Source: Thermococcus sp. (GTDB lineage: Archaea > Methanobacteriota_B > Thermococci > Thermococcales > Thermococcaceae). From it: DNA of 5,755 bases. Numbering within the stretch: the stretch's first letter is position 1; the number at the start of each line of letters is the position of its first letter. A program made the position numbers and the translations under genes. The notes beneath the pieces were generated by a model. That model was not told the DNA's origin. It saw nothing but the letters and a program-made list of their open reading frames with translations, and did not search any database. Positions 1 through 5,477 of this stretch are shown piece after piece. The stretch is taken from contig WAMH01000210.1 in assembly GCA_015522395.1 (NCBI GenBank), positions 1 to 5,755 on the forward strand, given 5' to 3'.

Positions 1-547
1 CACCAAAGAGGTAGCTTATCACGTCTATGTCGTGGACACCTAGGTCGATTATTATGCCGACGTCCCTTATCCTCTTTGCCATTGGCCCAACGCGCTTTGC
101 GCTTATCGTAACTACCTTCCCCAGTTCACCTCTCTCTATCAGCTCCCTGAGTCTTAAAACGGCTGGATTAAAGCGCTCTATGTGGCCGACCATGAGAGTG
201 ACACCTTTCTCCTCGGCTACCCGAATTATAGCCTTCGCATTCTCTATTGTGTCCGCTATGGGCTTCTCCACGAGGACGCTTGTCCCCTGATTTATGAACT
301 CCAGGGCGACTTCCCTGTGGAGGGAAGTTGGAACGGCTATGTCGACGGCATCTAAGCCTTCCCTTGCCAGTTCTCTGTAATCCGCGTATGGTATCGTTCC
401 GTACTTCCTTGCCAGCTTCTTAGCCCTCTCAAAGTCAGCATCCGCGATTCCGACGAGTTCCACTTTTCCTTCTCTGGCCAGCTCGGAGTAGATCCTGACG
501 TGGTGCTGGCCCATCATTCCAACGCCAACGACTCCAACGCGGAGCAT
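1..547 (-). CDS. Gfo/Idh/MocA-family NAD(P)-dependent sugar dehydrogenase, WbpB/GnnA-like (partial, C-terminus off the left edge)
   Basis: I translated this by hand: 182 codons are open from the ATG at 547 to the left edge, with no stop. The protein opens with a Rossmann dinucleotide loop, GVVGVGMMG (residues 5-13). It carries the family motif VEKP (93-96), whose lysine (95) is the usual catalytic/structural lysine, and LGVHDID (169-175), with a histidine where the family places its catalytic one. Family members oxidise a sugar hydroxyl with NAD(P). Next to a WbpE-type aminotransferase and a WbpD-type acetyltransferase, the likely reaction is oxidation of C3 of UDP-GlcNAc or UDP-GlcNAcA to give the 3-keto sugar for transamination; this is inferred from context. 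The start is supported by a strong GGAGGGAG Shine-Dalgarno just upstream. A 31-nt gap separates it from the upstream PIN toxin, and I see no promoter in that gap, so it probably depends on operon read-through. Family assignment is firm; the exact substrate is not. Confidence 0.9.
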   Translation of the reverse strand, partial: MLRVGVVGVGMMGQHHVRIYSELAREGKVELVGIADADFERAKKLARKYGTIPYADYRELAREGLDAVDIAVPTSLHREVALEFINQGTSVLVEKPIADTIENAKAIIRVAEEKGVTLMVGHIERFNPAVLRLRELIERGELGKVVTISAKRVGPMAKRIRDVGIIIDLGVHDIDVISYLFG

Positions 548-578
548 TATTCTCCCTCCATCCCTTTCTTAATCCTCT

Positions 579-992
579 TCAGAACATCGGCTCCATCAAG
601 GAGATAAAACGCGCGTTTATTCCAAACTTCTTTGCGCTTTCAACTTGGGCTCTGTCGCTCGATACCAAGATCGATCCTGTTGTTTTGGCTGCAGCGATGT
701 AAAATGAATCTGCCGCACGGCATCCCGTTTCAATTGCTATCAGAAACGCCAGCTCAAAGATATCGGACAGGGCTACGAAGTTTAGCTGTTTGAACGTTTC
801 TTCTGCCGTTGTTATTGCCCCTTCCCTTCTCATCCTCCTCACGATTTGAGAGGCAAGTTCGATCTTGAACAACTCCGGCTCAAAGATTGGCTTGCCTTTG
901 ATTATCCTAAAAAGCTCTTCTGAGAGTTGAGTTCTATCGGGCCGGTATTCAAAAAATAAATCAATAAAAACTGAAGTATCGGCCACTATCAT
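579..992 (-). CDS. vapC: VapC-type PIN-domain ribonuclease toxin, partner of the DUF104-like antitoxin
   Basis: This is a 137-aa PIN-domain protein, the usual size for a VapC toxin. All four acidic positions expected of the metal-binding active site are present: Asp5 in VADTS, Glu45 in FKIELAS, Asp95 in RAADSFYIAAA and Asp113 in SSD. It should therefore be an active Mg/Mn-dependent endoribonuclease; in this family tRNA or rRNA are common targets, but the target here is unknown. The ATG overlaps the stop of the antitoxin gene in an ATGA (989-992), typical of translational coupling in such pairs. It sits between the aminotransferase and dehydrogenase genes of a sugar pathway. A hand count over 601-960 gives about 45% G+C, against about 56% for 1321-1560 in the neighbouring aminotransferase, which fits acquisition as a separate unit. 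The minus-strand codons for residues 8-14 contain T-rich runs. Confidence 0.9.
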   Translation of the reverse strand: MIVADTSVFIDLFFEYRPDRTQLSEELFRIIKGKPIFEPELFKIELASQIVRRMRREGAITTAEETFKQLNFVALSDIFELAFLIAIETGCRAADSFYIAAAKTTGSILVSSDRAQVESAKKFGINARFISLMEPMF

Positions 993-1174
993 CGCCTTTC
1001 CTCCACAAACGCCACCAGAGGATCTTCTTTAACTTTCTTCCGGTGTTTCCTAGCTATCTCAATGAGAGTATCTCCCTGTGAGAGTACGACTACTCCCTTG
1101 GTGCCATCCTTGATCCTGAGCTTCTTGAGGGGGACAAACACGCCGTCTTTGTAAACCACCTCAATTTCCCCCAT
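989..1174 (-). CDS. Small AF2212/DUF104-like antitoxin
   Basis: This is a 61-aa protein whose N-terminus, IEVVYKDGVFVPLKKL (residues 4-19), matches the pattern of the AF2212-like/DUF104 antitoxin family: a short beta-rich fold beginning with an 'I-x-V-Y-x-D/N-G-V-F-x-P-L' stretch. The second half is charged and probably wraps the toxin. Family members are encoded directly upstream of PIN toxins in archaea, and here the stop codon overlaps the toxin start. The ATG lies 5 nt after the stop of the aminotransferase gene, and an AGGTGA Shine-Dalgarno overlaps that stop, so translation is probably coupled to the aminotransferase. I see no TATA box or operator-like palindrome in front of it, unlike the other toxin-antitoxin pair in this window. 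DUF104-type antitoxins are not typical helix-turn-helix or ribbon-helix-helix DNA binders, so lack of self-repression would be plausible. Confidence 0.85.
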   Translation of the reverse strand: MGEIEVVYKDGVFVPLKKLRIKDGTKGVVVLSQGDTLIEIARKHRKKVKEDPLVAFVEERR

Positions 1175-1179
1175 TCACG

Positions 1180-2283
1180 TCACCTGGAGAGTTCTTCGAG
1201 AGCGCTGACTATATAGTTTATGTCATCCTCGCTCACAGCTGGATGCACCGGCAGGCTGAGGACCCTCCTGCTCGCCTCTATCGCGTTTGGACAGCAGTCC
1301 TGCTCGTATCCGAGCTCCCTAAAGAGCGGCTGGTGGTGGAGGGGCAGTGGGTAGTAGATTCCGGTTCCAATTCCCCTCTCCCTAAGCTTCTGGGCAAGCT
1401 CGTCCCTGCTCAGCGGGAACTCTTCCCCAACCTTTATCGTGTACTGGTGGTAGACGTGTTTGACGTTCGGGGCGACGTAAGGTGGAGTCAGCCCGTTTAT
1501 CTTGGATATTCCCTTGGTGAGCCTTTCGGCGTTTCTCCTCCTCGCTTCGTTCCATCCGTTCAGCTTCCTCAGCTGAACCCTTCCGAGCGCTCCAGCGATG
1601 TTGGTCATCCTGAGGTTGTAGCCGAGGGTGACGTGGTAGTAGCGCTCCTTCTGACCATGGCTCCTTATGAGCCTTGCCCTCTCCGCTAATTCATTGTCGT
1701 TTGTAACGACCATTCCGCCCTCGCCGGTTGTCATGTTCTTGGTCGGGTAGAAGCTGAACGCCGCTATGTCCCCAAAGGTTCCGACCCTCTGGCCGTTATA
1801 CTCTGCGCCGTGGGCTTGGGCGCAGTCCTCGACAAGATAAAGCCCGTGGTCCTCAGCTGTCTCCTTGAATGCTTTCATGTCAGCCGGCTGACCGTAGAGG
1901 TGAACGACGAGAATGGCTTTGGTTTTATCAGTTATCTTCTCGAGAACGTCGTTTGGATCGAGGTTGAATGTTTTAGGGTCGATGTCTGCAAAAACCGGCT
2001 TGGCCCTCTGGAAGAGGATCGAGCTGGCAGTGGCAATGAACGTGAAGGGCGTTGTTATGACCTCGTCCCCGTCCTTAATTCCAAGGGCTTTTAGGGCCAC
2101 GTCAAGGGCGGCGGTCCCGTTGGCAACGGCTATTCCGTGCTTGGCTCCTAAATACTCAGCAAACTCCCTCTCGAAGGCTTCAACCTCTTCTCCATGGGCC
2201 AGCATTCCGCTTTTGAGAACCTCGACAACGGCGTTTATTTCCTCATCACCAATGAGGGGTTTAGCTATGGGTATGTTTCTCAT
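1180..2283 (-). CDS. DegT/DnrJ/EryC1 (WbpE-like) PLP-dependent sugar nucleotide aminotransferase
   Basis: This is a 367-aa protein, full length for the DegT/DnrJ/EryC1/StrS family of fold-type I aminotransferases. Visible landmarks are IPIAKPLIGDEE at the N-terminus, NGTAALDVAL (55-64, phosphate/substrate loop), VEDCAQAHGA (151-160) with Asp153 positioned to pair with the pyridine nitrogen and Gln156 after it, and FSFYPTKNMTTGEGG (176-190) whose Lys182 should form the internal aldimine with PLP. The enzyme transfers an amino group, normally from glutamate, to a keto sugar nucleotide. Beside WbpB- and WbpD-like genes the best guess is C3 amination of a 3-keto UDP-GlcNAc or UDP-GlcNAcA. The start is decided by GGAGGGG at about 2290-2296, inside the end of the upstream vapC; the ATG overlaps the vapC stop as ATGA (2280-2283). 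A different 3- or 4-keto substrate cannot be excluded. Confidence 0.93.
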   Translation of the reverse strand: MRNIPIAKPLIGDEEINAVVEVLKSGMLAHGEEVEAFEREFAEYLGAKHGIAVANGTAALDVALKALGIKDGDEVITTPFTFIATASSILFQRAKPVFADIDPKTFNLDPNDVLEKITDKTKAILVVHLYGQPADMKAFKETAEDHGLYLVEDCAQAHGAEYNGQRVGTFGDIAAFSFYPTKNMTTGEGGMVVTNDNELAERARLIRSHGQKERYYHVTLGYNLRMTNIAGALGRVQLRKLNGWNEARRRNAERLTKGISKINGLTPPYVAPNVKHVYHQYTIKVGEEFPLSRDELAQKLRERGIGTGIYYPLPLHHQPLFRELGYEQDCCPNAIEASRRVLSLPVHPAVSEDDINYIVSALEELSR

Positions 2284-2621
2284 TCTTTCCCCTCCAGCTG
2301 TAGCTTTAAACCTGGATAAACTTCTCGAATGAAAAGAAAGTGTTTGTCCCTGCTTACAAGTGTGAGTTGGCGGTTTAGTGCCACCGCCGCCACTACTGTA
2401 TCCACGGCGGGAACGGGTGTCCTCTTCTCCACCATTGCCTGAGAGACCTCTATTGAGAGGAGATAATCATCGAGCGAAGGGGTAATCACTGTTAGGTCGA
2501 GTGTGGTGGCTTTGGGAAACTCCACCACGTTGAGTATTGTAGTGTAGCCCCTGAGCTTTTCTCCAGATTTTGCTGCCTCAATAATCACGTTCGTGTCGTA
2601 AAGCTTTTTGTCCTCTCCCAT
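2280..2621 (-). CDS. vapC: VapC-type PIN-domain ribonuclease toxin, partner of the ribbon-helix-helix antitoxin
   Basis: This is a 113-aa PIN protein, on the short side for VapC. Acidic active-site residues are all visible: Asp9 in LYDTNVI, Glu34 in NVVEF, Asp74 in PAVDTVVAAVAL and Asp92 in SRDKHF. It should be a metal-dependent RNase held inactive by the antitoxin encoded just upstream. I chose the ATG at 2621 because the PIN fold begins a few residues later and GAGGGAAG (2626-2633) lies just ahead. The frame stays open to an ATG at 2798, but that extra 59 residues is low-complexity Lys/Ser/Arg/Gly sequence overlapping the antitoxin gene and shows no PIN character. The gene overlaps the antitoxin by 37 nt (2585-2621) and its stop overlaps the aminotransferase start, so expression of toxin and sugar enzyme should be linked. 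Confidence 0.9.
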   Translation of the reverse strand: MGEDKKLYDTNVIIEAAKSGEKLRGYTTILNVVEFPKATTLDLTVITPSLDDYLLSIEVSQAMVEKRTPVPAVDTVVAAVALNRQLTLVSRDKHFLFIREVYPGLKLQLEGKE

Positions 2622-2866
2622 TCCGCTTCCCTCGCTTTTTTGTAGGCTCTCTCGTACATTTCCAGTGGCATCTTCGTTACTTTCTTTTCGAAGTCTCCTC
2701 CCAGCATCTTTAGGATATCCTTTGCCGGGAGTTCGAGGTTGCCCTTTTCCAGTCTTTCGAGATACTCGACTATAGCTTTTCTCGCTACTTCGCTCCATCT
2801 TATCTCGCTGTATTCCTTCATTTTTTTGTACACATCCAGTGGTACCGAGAGTGTTATGTTCGGCAT
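2585..2866 (-). CDS. vapB: VapB-type ribbon-helix-helix antitoxin
   Basis: This is a 93-aa protein. The N-terminal strand NITLSVPLDVYKKMK (3-17), followed by the helix-turn-helix segment EIRWSEVARKAIVEYLERL (21-39), is the pattern of archaeal VapB antitoxins of the ribbon-helix-helix type, which dimerise to bind operator DNA. The C-terminal half (about 50-93), rich in Lys, Glu and Arg, would be the toxin-binding tail. The start is supported by GGTGATCC, an excellent archaeal Shine-Dalgarno, immediately upstream. A TATA box and a 16-bp palindrome lie within 45 nt of the start, as expected for an autoregulated toxin-antitoxin unit. The 3' end overlaps vapC by 37 nt in another frame, and an A6 run (T6 on the plus strand at 2636-2641) sits just before the vapC start. 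Composition of 2641-2820 is about 44% G+C by hand count, lower than the flanking sugar genes. Confidence 0.9.
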   Translation of the reverse strand: MPNITLSVPLDVYKKMKEYSEIRWSEVARKAIVEYLERLEKGNLELPAKDILKMLGGDFEKKVTKMPLEMYERAYKKAREAEWERTKSFTTRT

Positions 2867-2884
2867 AGGATCACCGGAAAATAC

Positions 2885-2900
2885 TATGTGAGTTCACATA
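2885..2900. promoter_or_regulatory. Candidate VapB operator: 16-bp inverted repeat
   Basis: TATGTGA and TCACATA form perfect 7-bp arms around a 2-bp centre (GT). The repeat begins 18 bp upstream of the vapB ATG and its right arm touches the putative TATA element. Ribbon-helix-helix antitoxins commonly bind such short inverted repeats over their own promoter, so autorepression by VapB or the VapBC complex is the likely role. The repeat itself is seen directly; the binding is inferred. Confidence 0.6.
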
Positions 2901-2907
2901 TTTAAGT
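2898..2907 (-). promoter_or_regulatory. TATA-box promoter for vapBC (and the aminotransferase downstream)
   Basis: On the minus strand the sequence reads ACTTAAATAT preceded by the A-rich GAAAC, resembling an archaeal BRE-TATA. It lies about 32-41 nt before the vapB ATG, which would place transcription start about 25 nt downstream, near 2876-2880, and give a leader of roughly 10 nt holding little more than the GGTGATCC ribosome site. It lies directly downstream of the acetyltransferase stop (2914), so vapBC can be transcribed without the first sugar gene. Confidence 0.55.
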
Positions 2908-2913
2908 GTTTCT

Positions 2914-3534
2914 TTAGAGATCTTTTTCCTTTAAATAGCGCTCGTAGTCTTCTTTCCTTATTTTAACCTCCCTCCCACAGTGGGGGCACTTGAAGATAAC
3001 ATTCTCTTCGTCTTCGCCGATTTTGTCTTTCTCCTCAAGCTTCCTGCCGCAGTAGCATACAAAACCCTTCAGACGAGCGGGATTGCCGTAGACGAGACCA
3101 AAGGGTGGAACGTCCCTGGTGACAACCGAACCCGCTCCGACCATCGCGTACTCACCTATCGTTACACCGCAGACTATCGTGGCGTGCGCCCCTATGCTTG
3201 CCCCCTTCCTCACGAGGGTTGGGACAACTTTCCAGTCTTGGTTGAAGGCCCTTGGATAGAGGTCGTTTGTGAACGTCATGTGGGGGCCGAGAAAGACGTC
3301 GTCCTCGACCTTGACGCCGTGATAAACGCTCACCCCGTTCTGGATCTTAACGTTGTTGCCTATTTCAACGTTGGCATCGATGTAAACGTCCTTTCCGATG
3401 TTGCAGTTCTTTCCTATCTTAGCACCCTTTCTGACGTGGGCGAAGTGCCATATTCTGGTTCCTTCACCAATCTCTGCCCCTTCTTCAACAACCGCCAGAG
3501 GGTGAACAAAGAAGTTTTCGTTACTTTCTTTCAT
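2914..3534 (-). CDS. WbpD-like hexapeptide-repeat sugar N-acetyltransferase with C-terminal zinc ribbon
   Basis: This is a 206-aa left-handed beta-helix acyltransferase. Imperfect hexapeptide repeats ([LIV]-G-x4) run from about residue 10 to 145, for example AEIGEGTRI, AKIGKNCNI, VEIGNNVKI and ASIGAHATI. The inserted loop TFTNDLYPRA (87-96), with Asn90, and the closing segment VYGNPARLKGFVC are characteristic of WbpD/WlbB-type enzymes, which acetylate the 3-amino group of UDP-GlcNAc3NA using acetyl-CoA. The C-terminus adds a four-cysteine ribbon, C160-x-C162 and C183-x2-C186, likely binding zinc; such a tail occurs in part of this family. The start has AGGTG at 3544-3548, 9 nt ahead. It is the first gene of the left block, following a promoter-like element, and 47 nt separate it from vapB. 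Pathway placement rests on the WbpE- and WbpB-like neighbours; the substrate is inferred. Confidence 0.9.
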   Translation of the reverse strand: MKESNENFFVHPLAVVEEGAEIGEGTRIWHFAHVRKGAKIGKNCNIGKDVYIDANVEIGNNVKIQNGVSVYHGVKVEDDVFLGPHMTFTNDLYPRAFNQDWKVVPTLVRKGASIGAHATIVCGVTIGEYAMVGAGSVVTRDVPPFGLVYGNPARLKGFVCYCGRKLEEKDKIGEDEENVIFKCPHCGREVKIRKEDYERYLKEKDL

Positions 3535-3558
3535 GTTATATCACACCTTTATCCACGA

Positions 3559-3567
3559 CTGTTTGAT
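3559..3567. repeat. 9-bp direct repeat, copy near the predicted transcription start
   Basis: CTGTTTGAT on the plus strand, identical to the copy at 3600-3608 (41 bp apart). The two copies bracket the TATA-like element of the acetyltransferase promoter. This copy would lie around the transcription start, a typical repressor position in archaea. A chance match is possible for a 9-mer. Confidence 0.35.
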
Positions 3568-3583
3568 TCTTACAGCAGTAGTA

Positions 3584-3595
3584 CTTTTAAAAATT
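3584..3595 (-). promoter_or_regulatory. Putative TATA promoter of the sugar/toxin-antitoxin operon
   Basis: The minus strand reads GGCAAATTTTTAAAAG, an A/T core with a BRE-like purine/A stretch ahead of it, about 50-60 nt upstream of the acetyltransferase ATG. Transcription would start near 3560-3570, giving a leader of about 30 nt that contains AGGTG. The T5 run in the same element could also end transcripts of the membrane-protein operon upstream. It is the only promoter-like sequence in the 95-nt gap. Confidence 0.45.
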
Positions 3596-3599
3596 TGCC

Positions 3600-3608
3600 C
3601 TGTTTGAT
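3600..3608. repeat. 9-bp direct repeat, copy upstream of the TATA element
   Basis: Second identical copy of CTGTTTGAT (see 3559-3567), placed just upstream of the BRE/TATA of the acetyltransferase promoter and downstream of the membrane-protein stop codon. A factor bound here could activate, and one bound at both copies could repress; neither is shown. Confidence 0.35.
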
Positions 3609-3629
3609 GGAACCTCTAGAGGCCTGCTT

Positions 3630-4175
3630 TCACTTTGGAGAAAACATCTTCCCCTCACTTGGTCCATTTAGGGCGTATGCAACCGCGACTGCACCCAGGG
3701 CAATCGCCGAGATTATCGTCACTTGTCCGGACGTTCCCAAACCCTCCAGCGTGCTTTTTAGGATGACCATCAAACCAATGGCCACCCCTCCGAACAGGGC
3801 GCCCCAAAGGGAAGGGATCACAACTGCAAGATACAGCAATTCTCCCGCTATCATCGTCTCCGGAATGAAAACCCCACCGAGGATCAGAATTGACGGCACG
3901 ATCTCCGCTCTGTCGATCTGCAATTTCCCCCGAAGGACGTCCTCTAGGAAGAGGAGCATGGCAAGGCCGAAGGTTAGCGCCGTGGTAAGCCCGTTGTAGG
4001 AGTAGATCGACGTTACCTGGACCCGCTGGGCGAAGTAGAGGACGTAGACGAAATAGCCAACCAGCCCAAGGTCGCGGCTTTTAAGCGAAAGGAGGAGCAC
4101 CGCCAACGCACCGGCGAAGAAGGGGTAGCTATGAAGCACCAATGCCTCGACCAGCGTGGCTATGAGGCCTATCAT
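3630..4175 (-). CDS. Uncharacterised polytopic membrane protein in a MoxR-DUF58 operon
   Basis: This is a 181-aa, very hydrophobic protein that I do not recognise. Likely membrane segments lie at about residues 3-29 (one long or two short), 36-50, 62-78, 91-107, 110-138 and 151-169, about six in all. They are joined by short charged loops such as LKSRD (31-35) and EDVLRGKLQIDRAE (78-91). No enzymatic motif or cysteine pair is visible. The ATG follows the DUF58 stop with no gap (TGAATG), and a GGTGATG Shine-Dalgarno sits in the last codons of that gene, so it is translated as part of the operon. The position suggests it is a membrane partner of the MoxR-DUF58 system, but this is context only. 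It is probably the last gene of the operon: the next 95 nt hold a T5 run and a promoter-like element for the following gene. Confidence 0.75.
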   Translation of the reverse strand: MIGLIATLVEALVLHSYPFFAGALAVLLLSLKSRDLGLVGYFVYVLYFAQRVQVTSIYSYNGLTTALTFGLAMLLFLEDVLRGKLQIDRAEIVPSILILGGVFIPETMIAGELLYLAVVIPSLWGALFGGVAIGLMVILKSTLEGLGTSGQVTIISAIALGAVAVAYALNGPSEGKMFSPK

Positions 4176-5474
4176 TCACATCACCCTCGAAAGTTCCCTT
4201 ATGTAATCGCTTGGACCGAGGTCTATTGTCGGAACTAGGGCGTTGAACTTTCTGATAAGCTTCTCCCTCTCTGTGTACGCCCTGTAGAGCCTCTTCAGGG
4301 TTTCTCTATCCAGGTCCCCGGAGTAGAACAGAACCGGGTTGGGCGAGAGGATGATTACCCTGTGTTTATCTTTTGCAATTGCAACCGCCCTGTAAACGTC
4401 CGATGGGTTGCTGAGGTCGGTGATGAGGATTAAAACCGAGGGCTGCTTTATCAGCGAAAGTCCCTCGAAGATCCCCTTTGCCCCCCTTCTTCCCTTCTTC
4501 AGGGGGAACACCTTTCCCAAAAAGCCCCTGGCTTTCTCACTCAGCCTTATGCTCATGTTGAAGCGCAGGCTCATCTCGCCCCTGCCCCACCGGAGGTTTA
4601 GCTTTCTCCTCATGGTTTCGAGCTGTCCTGGCCCTCTGCCGGCGCGTATAAACTCGGCTTTAAGCTCGTCGTATATCACCATCCCCACATGTCTCTCCTT
4701 TAAAAGGATCGCCGCGAGCTGTAGTGCAAGGGTCGCCGCGTAGTCCACTTTTGCCCTCCTTATCCCCTTCCTCATCTCGACGGTGTTGTCAACGAATATG
4801 TAAACGTCGGCCTCGTCCTCGCGCATCATCTCGCGAACTATAAGCTCCCCGAGCCTCATACTGGCCTTCCAGTCTATCCGCTTGAAGTCGTCGCCGTGCT
4901 GGAACTCCCGGAGTTCCTTTATCTCAAGCCCCTCGGTTCCCGTCAGGGGGTTCCTCCTGTACGCCTCTGCCAGCCTGAGGTTCTCGTTCATCCTCGCGGC
5001 CTCTTTTATGAAGTCAACGGATGGATAGACGGACAGCTTTATCCTCTCACCAATCTCAAACTTCCCCGTGTAGAGGCCTCTTTCATCCTCCGCCAGAACC
5101 TCCGCCGGCGGGAGCTCAAACTCCCCCTTGCAGAGTGGTTTAATCGTGTAATAAACCTCCCTCTCTTCTCCGGGAGAAAGCTCAATCCTGTCGGGCGTTT
5201 CGACCTCAAAGCCCTCCAGCTCTTGGATGACCCGGAGCGAGCTTCTTCCCCCTAGGTTCCTCAGCCTCAGCTTGACTTCCACTGGTTTACCTTCTTCAAG
5301 CCTGACGTCCTTTATCCGCCTCTCTCCCTCGATTAGAACCACGGTTTTTGAGCGGACCATCGGGAGGTAGACGGCTATGAGTAGCCCGGCTATCGCCGGG
5401 GTCATGTTGTTCCCGAGGTAGCCCTCGAGCAGAAGCATGAGTGAGAGAGCAACTAAAAAGTCCTGCCGCTTCAT
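4176..5474 (-). CDS. DUF58-domain protein with two N-terminal membrane segments
   Basis: This is a 432-aa protein. Two hydrophobic segments (about 5-21 and 26-40) anchor it in the membrane. They are followed by a beta-rich region (about 45-150), probably an Ig-like/CARDB-type domain, judging by its alternating strands and the SPGEEREVYYTI stretch. The DUF58 signature is clear: REFQHGDDFKRIDWKAS (189-205), then GELIVREMMRED. A von Willebrand A-like fold follows: VYIFVDNT (224-231) as the first strand plus metal-site region, and LILITDLS (348-355) as a later strand. The first metal motif reads D-N-T-V-E rather than D-x-S-x-S, so metal binding may be altered. DUF58 proteins are typically encoded beside MoxR AAA+ ATPases and are presumed to be their partners or substrates; the cellular role is not settled. 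The ATG lies 3 nt after the moxR stop, with GAGGTG inside the moxR end. Confidence 0.92.
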   Translation of the reverse strand: MKRQDFLVALSLMLLLEGYLGNNMTPAIAGLLIAVYLPMVRSKTVVLIEGERRIKDVRLEEGKPVEVKLRLRNLGGRSSLRVIQELEGFEVETPDRIELSPGEEREVYYTIKPLCKGEFELPPAEVLAEDERGLYTGKFEIGERIKLSVYPSVDFIKEAARMNENLRLAEAYRRNPLTGTEGLEIKELREFQHGDDFKRIDWKASMRLGELIVREMMREDEADVYIFVDNTVEMRKGIRRAKVDYAATLALQLAAILLKERHVGMVIYDELKAEFIRAGRGPGQLETMRRKLNLRWGRGEMSLRFNMSIRLSEKARGFLGKVFPLKKGRRGAKGIFEGLSLIKQPSVLILITDLSNPSDVYRAVAIAKDKHRVIILSPNPVLFYSGDLDRETLKRLYRAYTEREKLIRKFNALVPTIDLGPSDYIRELSRVM

Positions 5475-5477
5475 CCG

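Noticed and set aside
548..578. Possible separate promoter for the dehydrogenase
   Set aside because: The 31-nt gap contains a strong ribosome site but no TATA-like sequence at a workable distance from the start.
1243..1689. Plus-strand open frame inside the aminotransferase gene
   Set aside because: Antisense shadow of a strongly conserved PLP enzyme; no ribosome site or recognisable product. The same applies to the plus-strand frames at 1810-2094, 1913-2332, 4408-4743, 4896-5255, 5437-5622 and 27-290.
2622..2798. A 59-residue N-terminal extension of the second VapC
   Set aside because: Low-complexity Lys/Ser/Gly sequence lying entirely in another frame of vapB; the PIN fold and a good ribosome site both support the internal ATG at 2621.
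3613..3622. Palindrome CCTCTAGAGG after the membrane-protein stop, considered as a terminator hairpin
   Set aside because: With a usable loop only three base pairs remain, and thermococcal termination relies on T-runs rather than hairpins; most likely chance.
2980..3999. A 339-codon plus-strand open frame across the acetyltransferase, the gap and the membrane-protein gene
   Set aside because: It is antisense to two well-supported genes, has no family resemblance or domain logic, and crosses the promoter region; long antisense frames are common in G+C-rich archaeal coding DNA.
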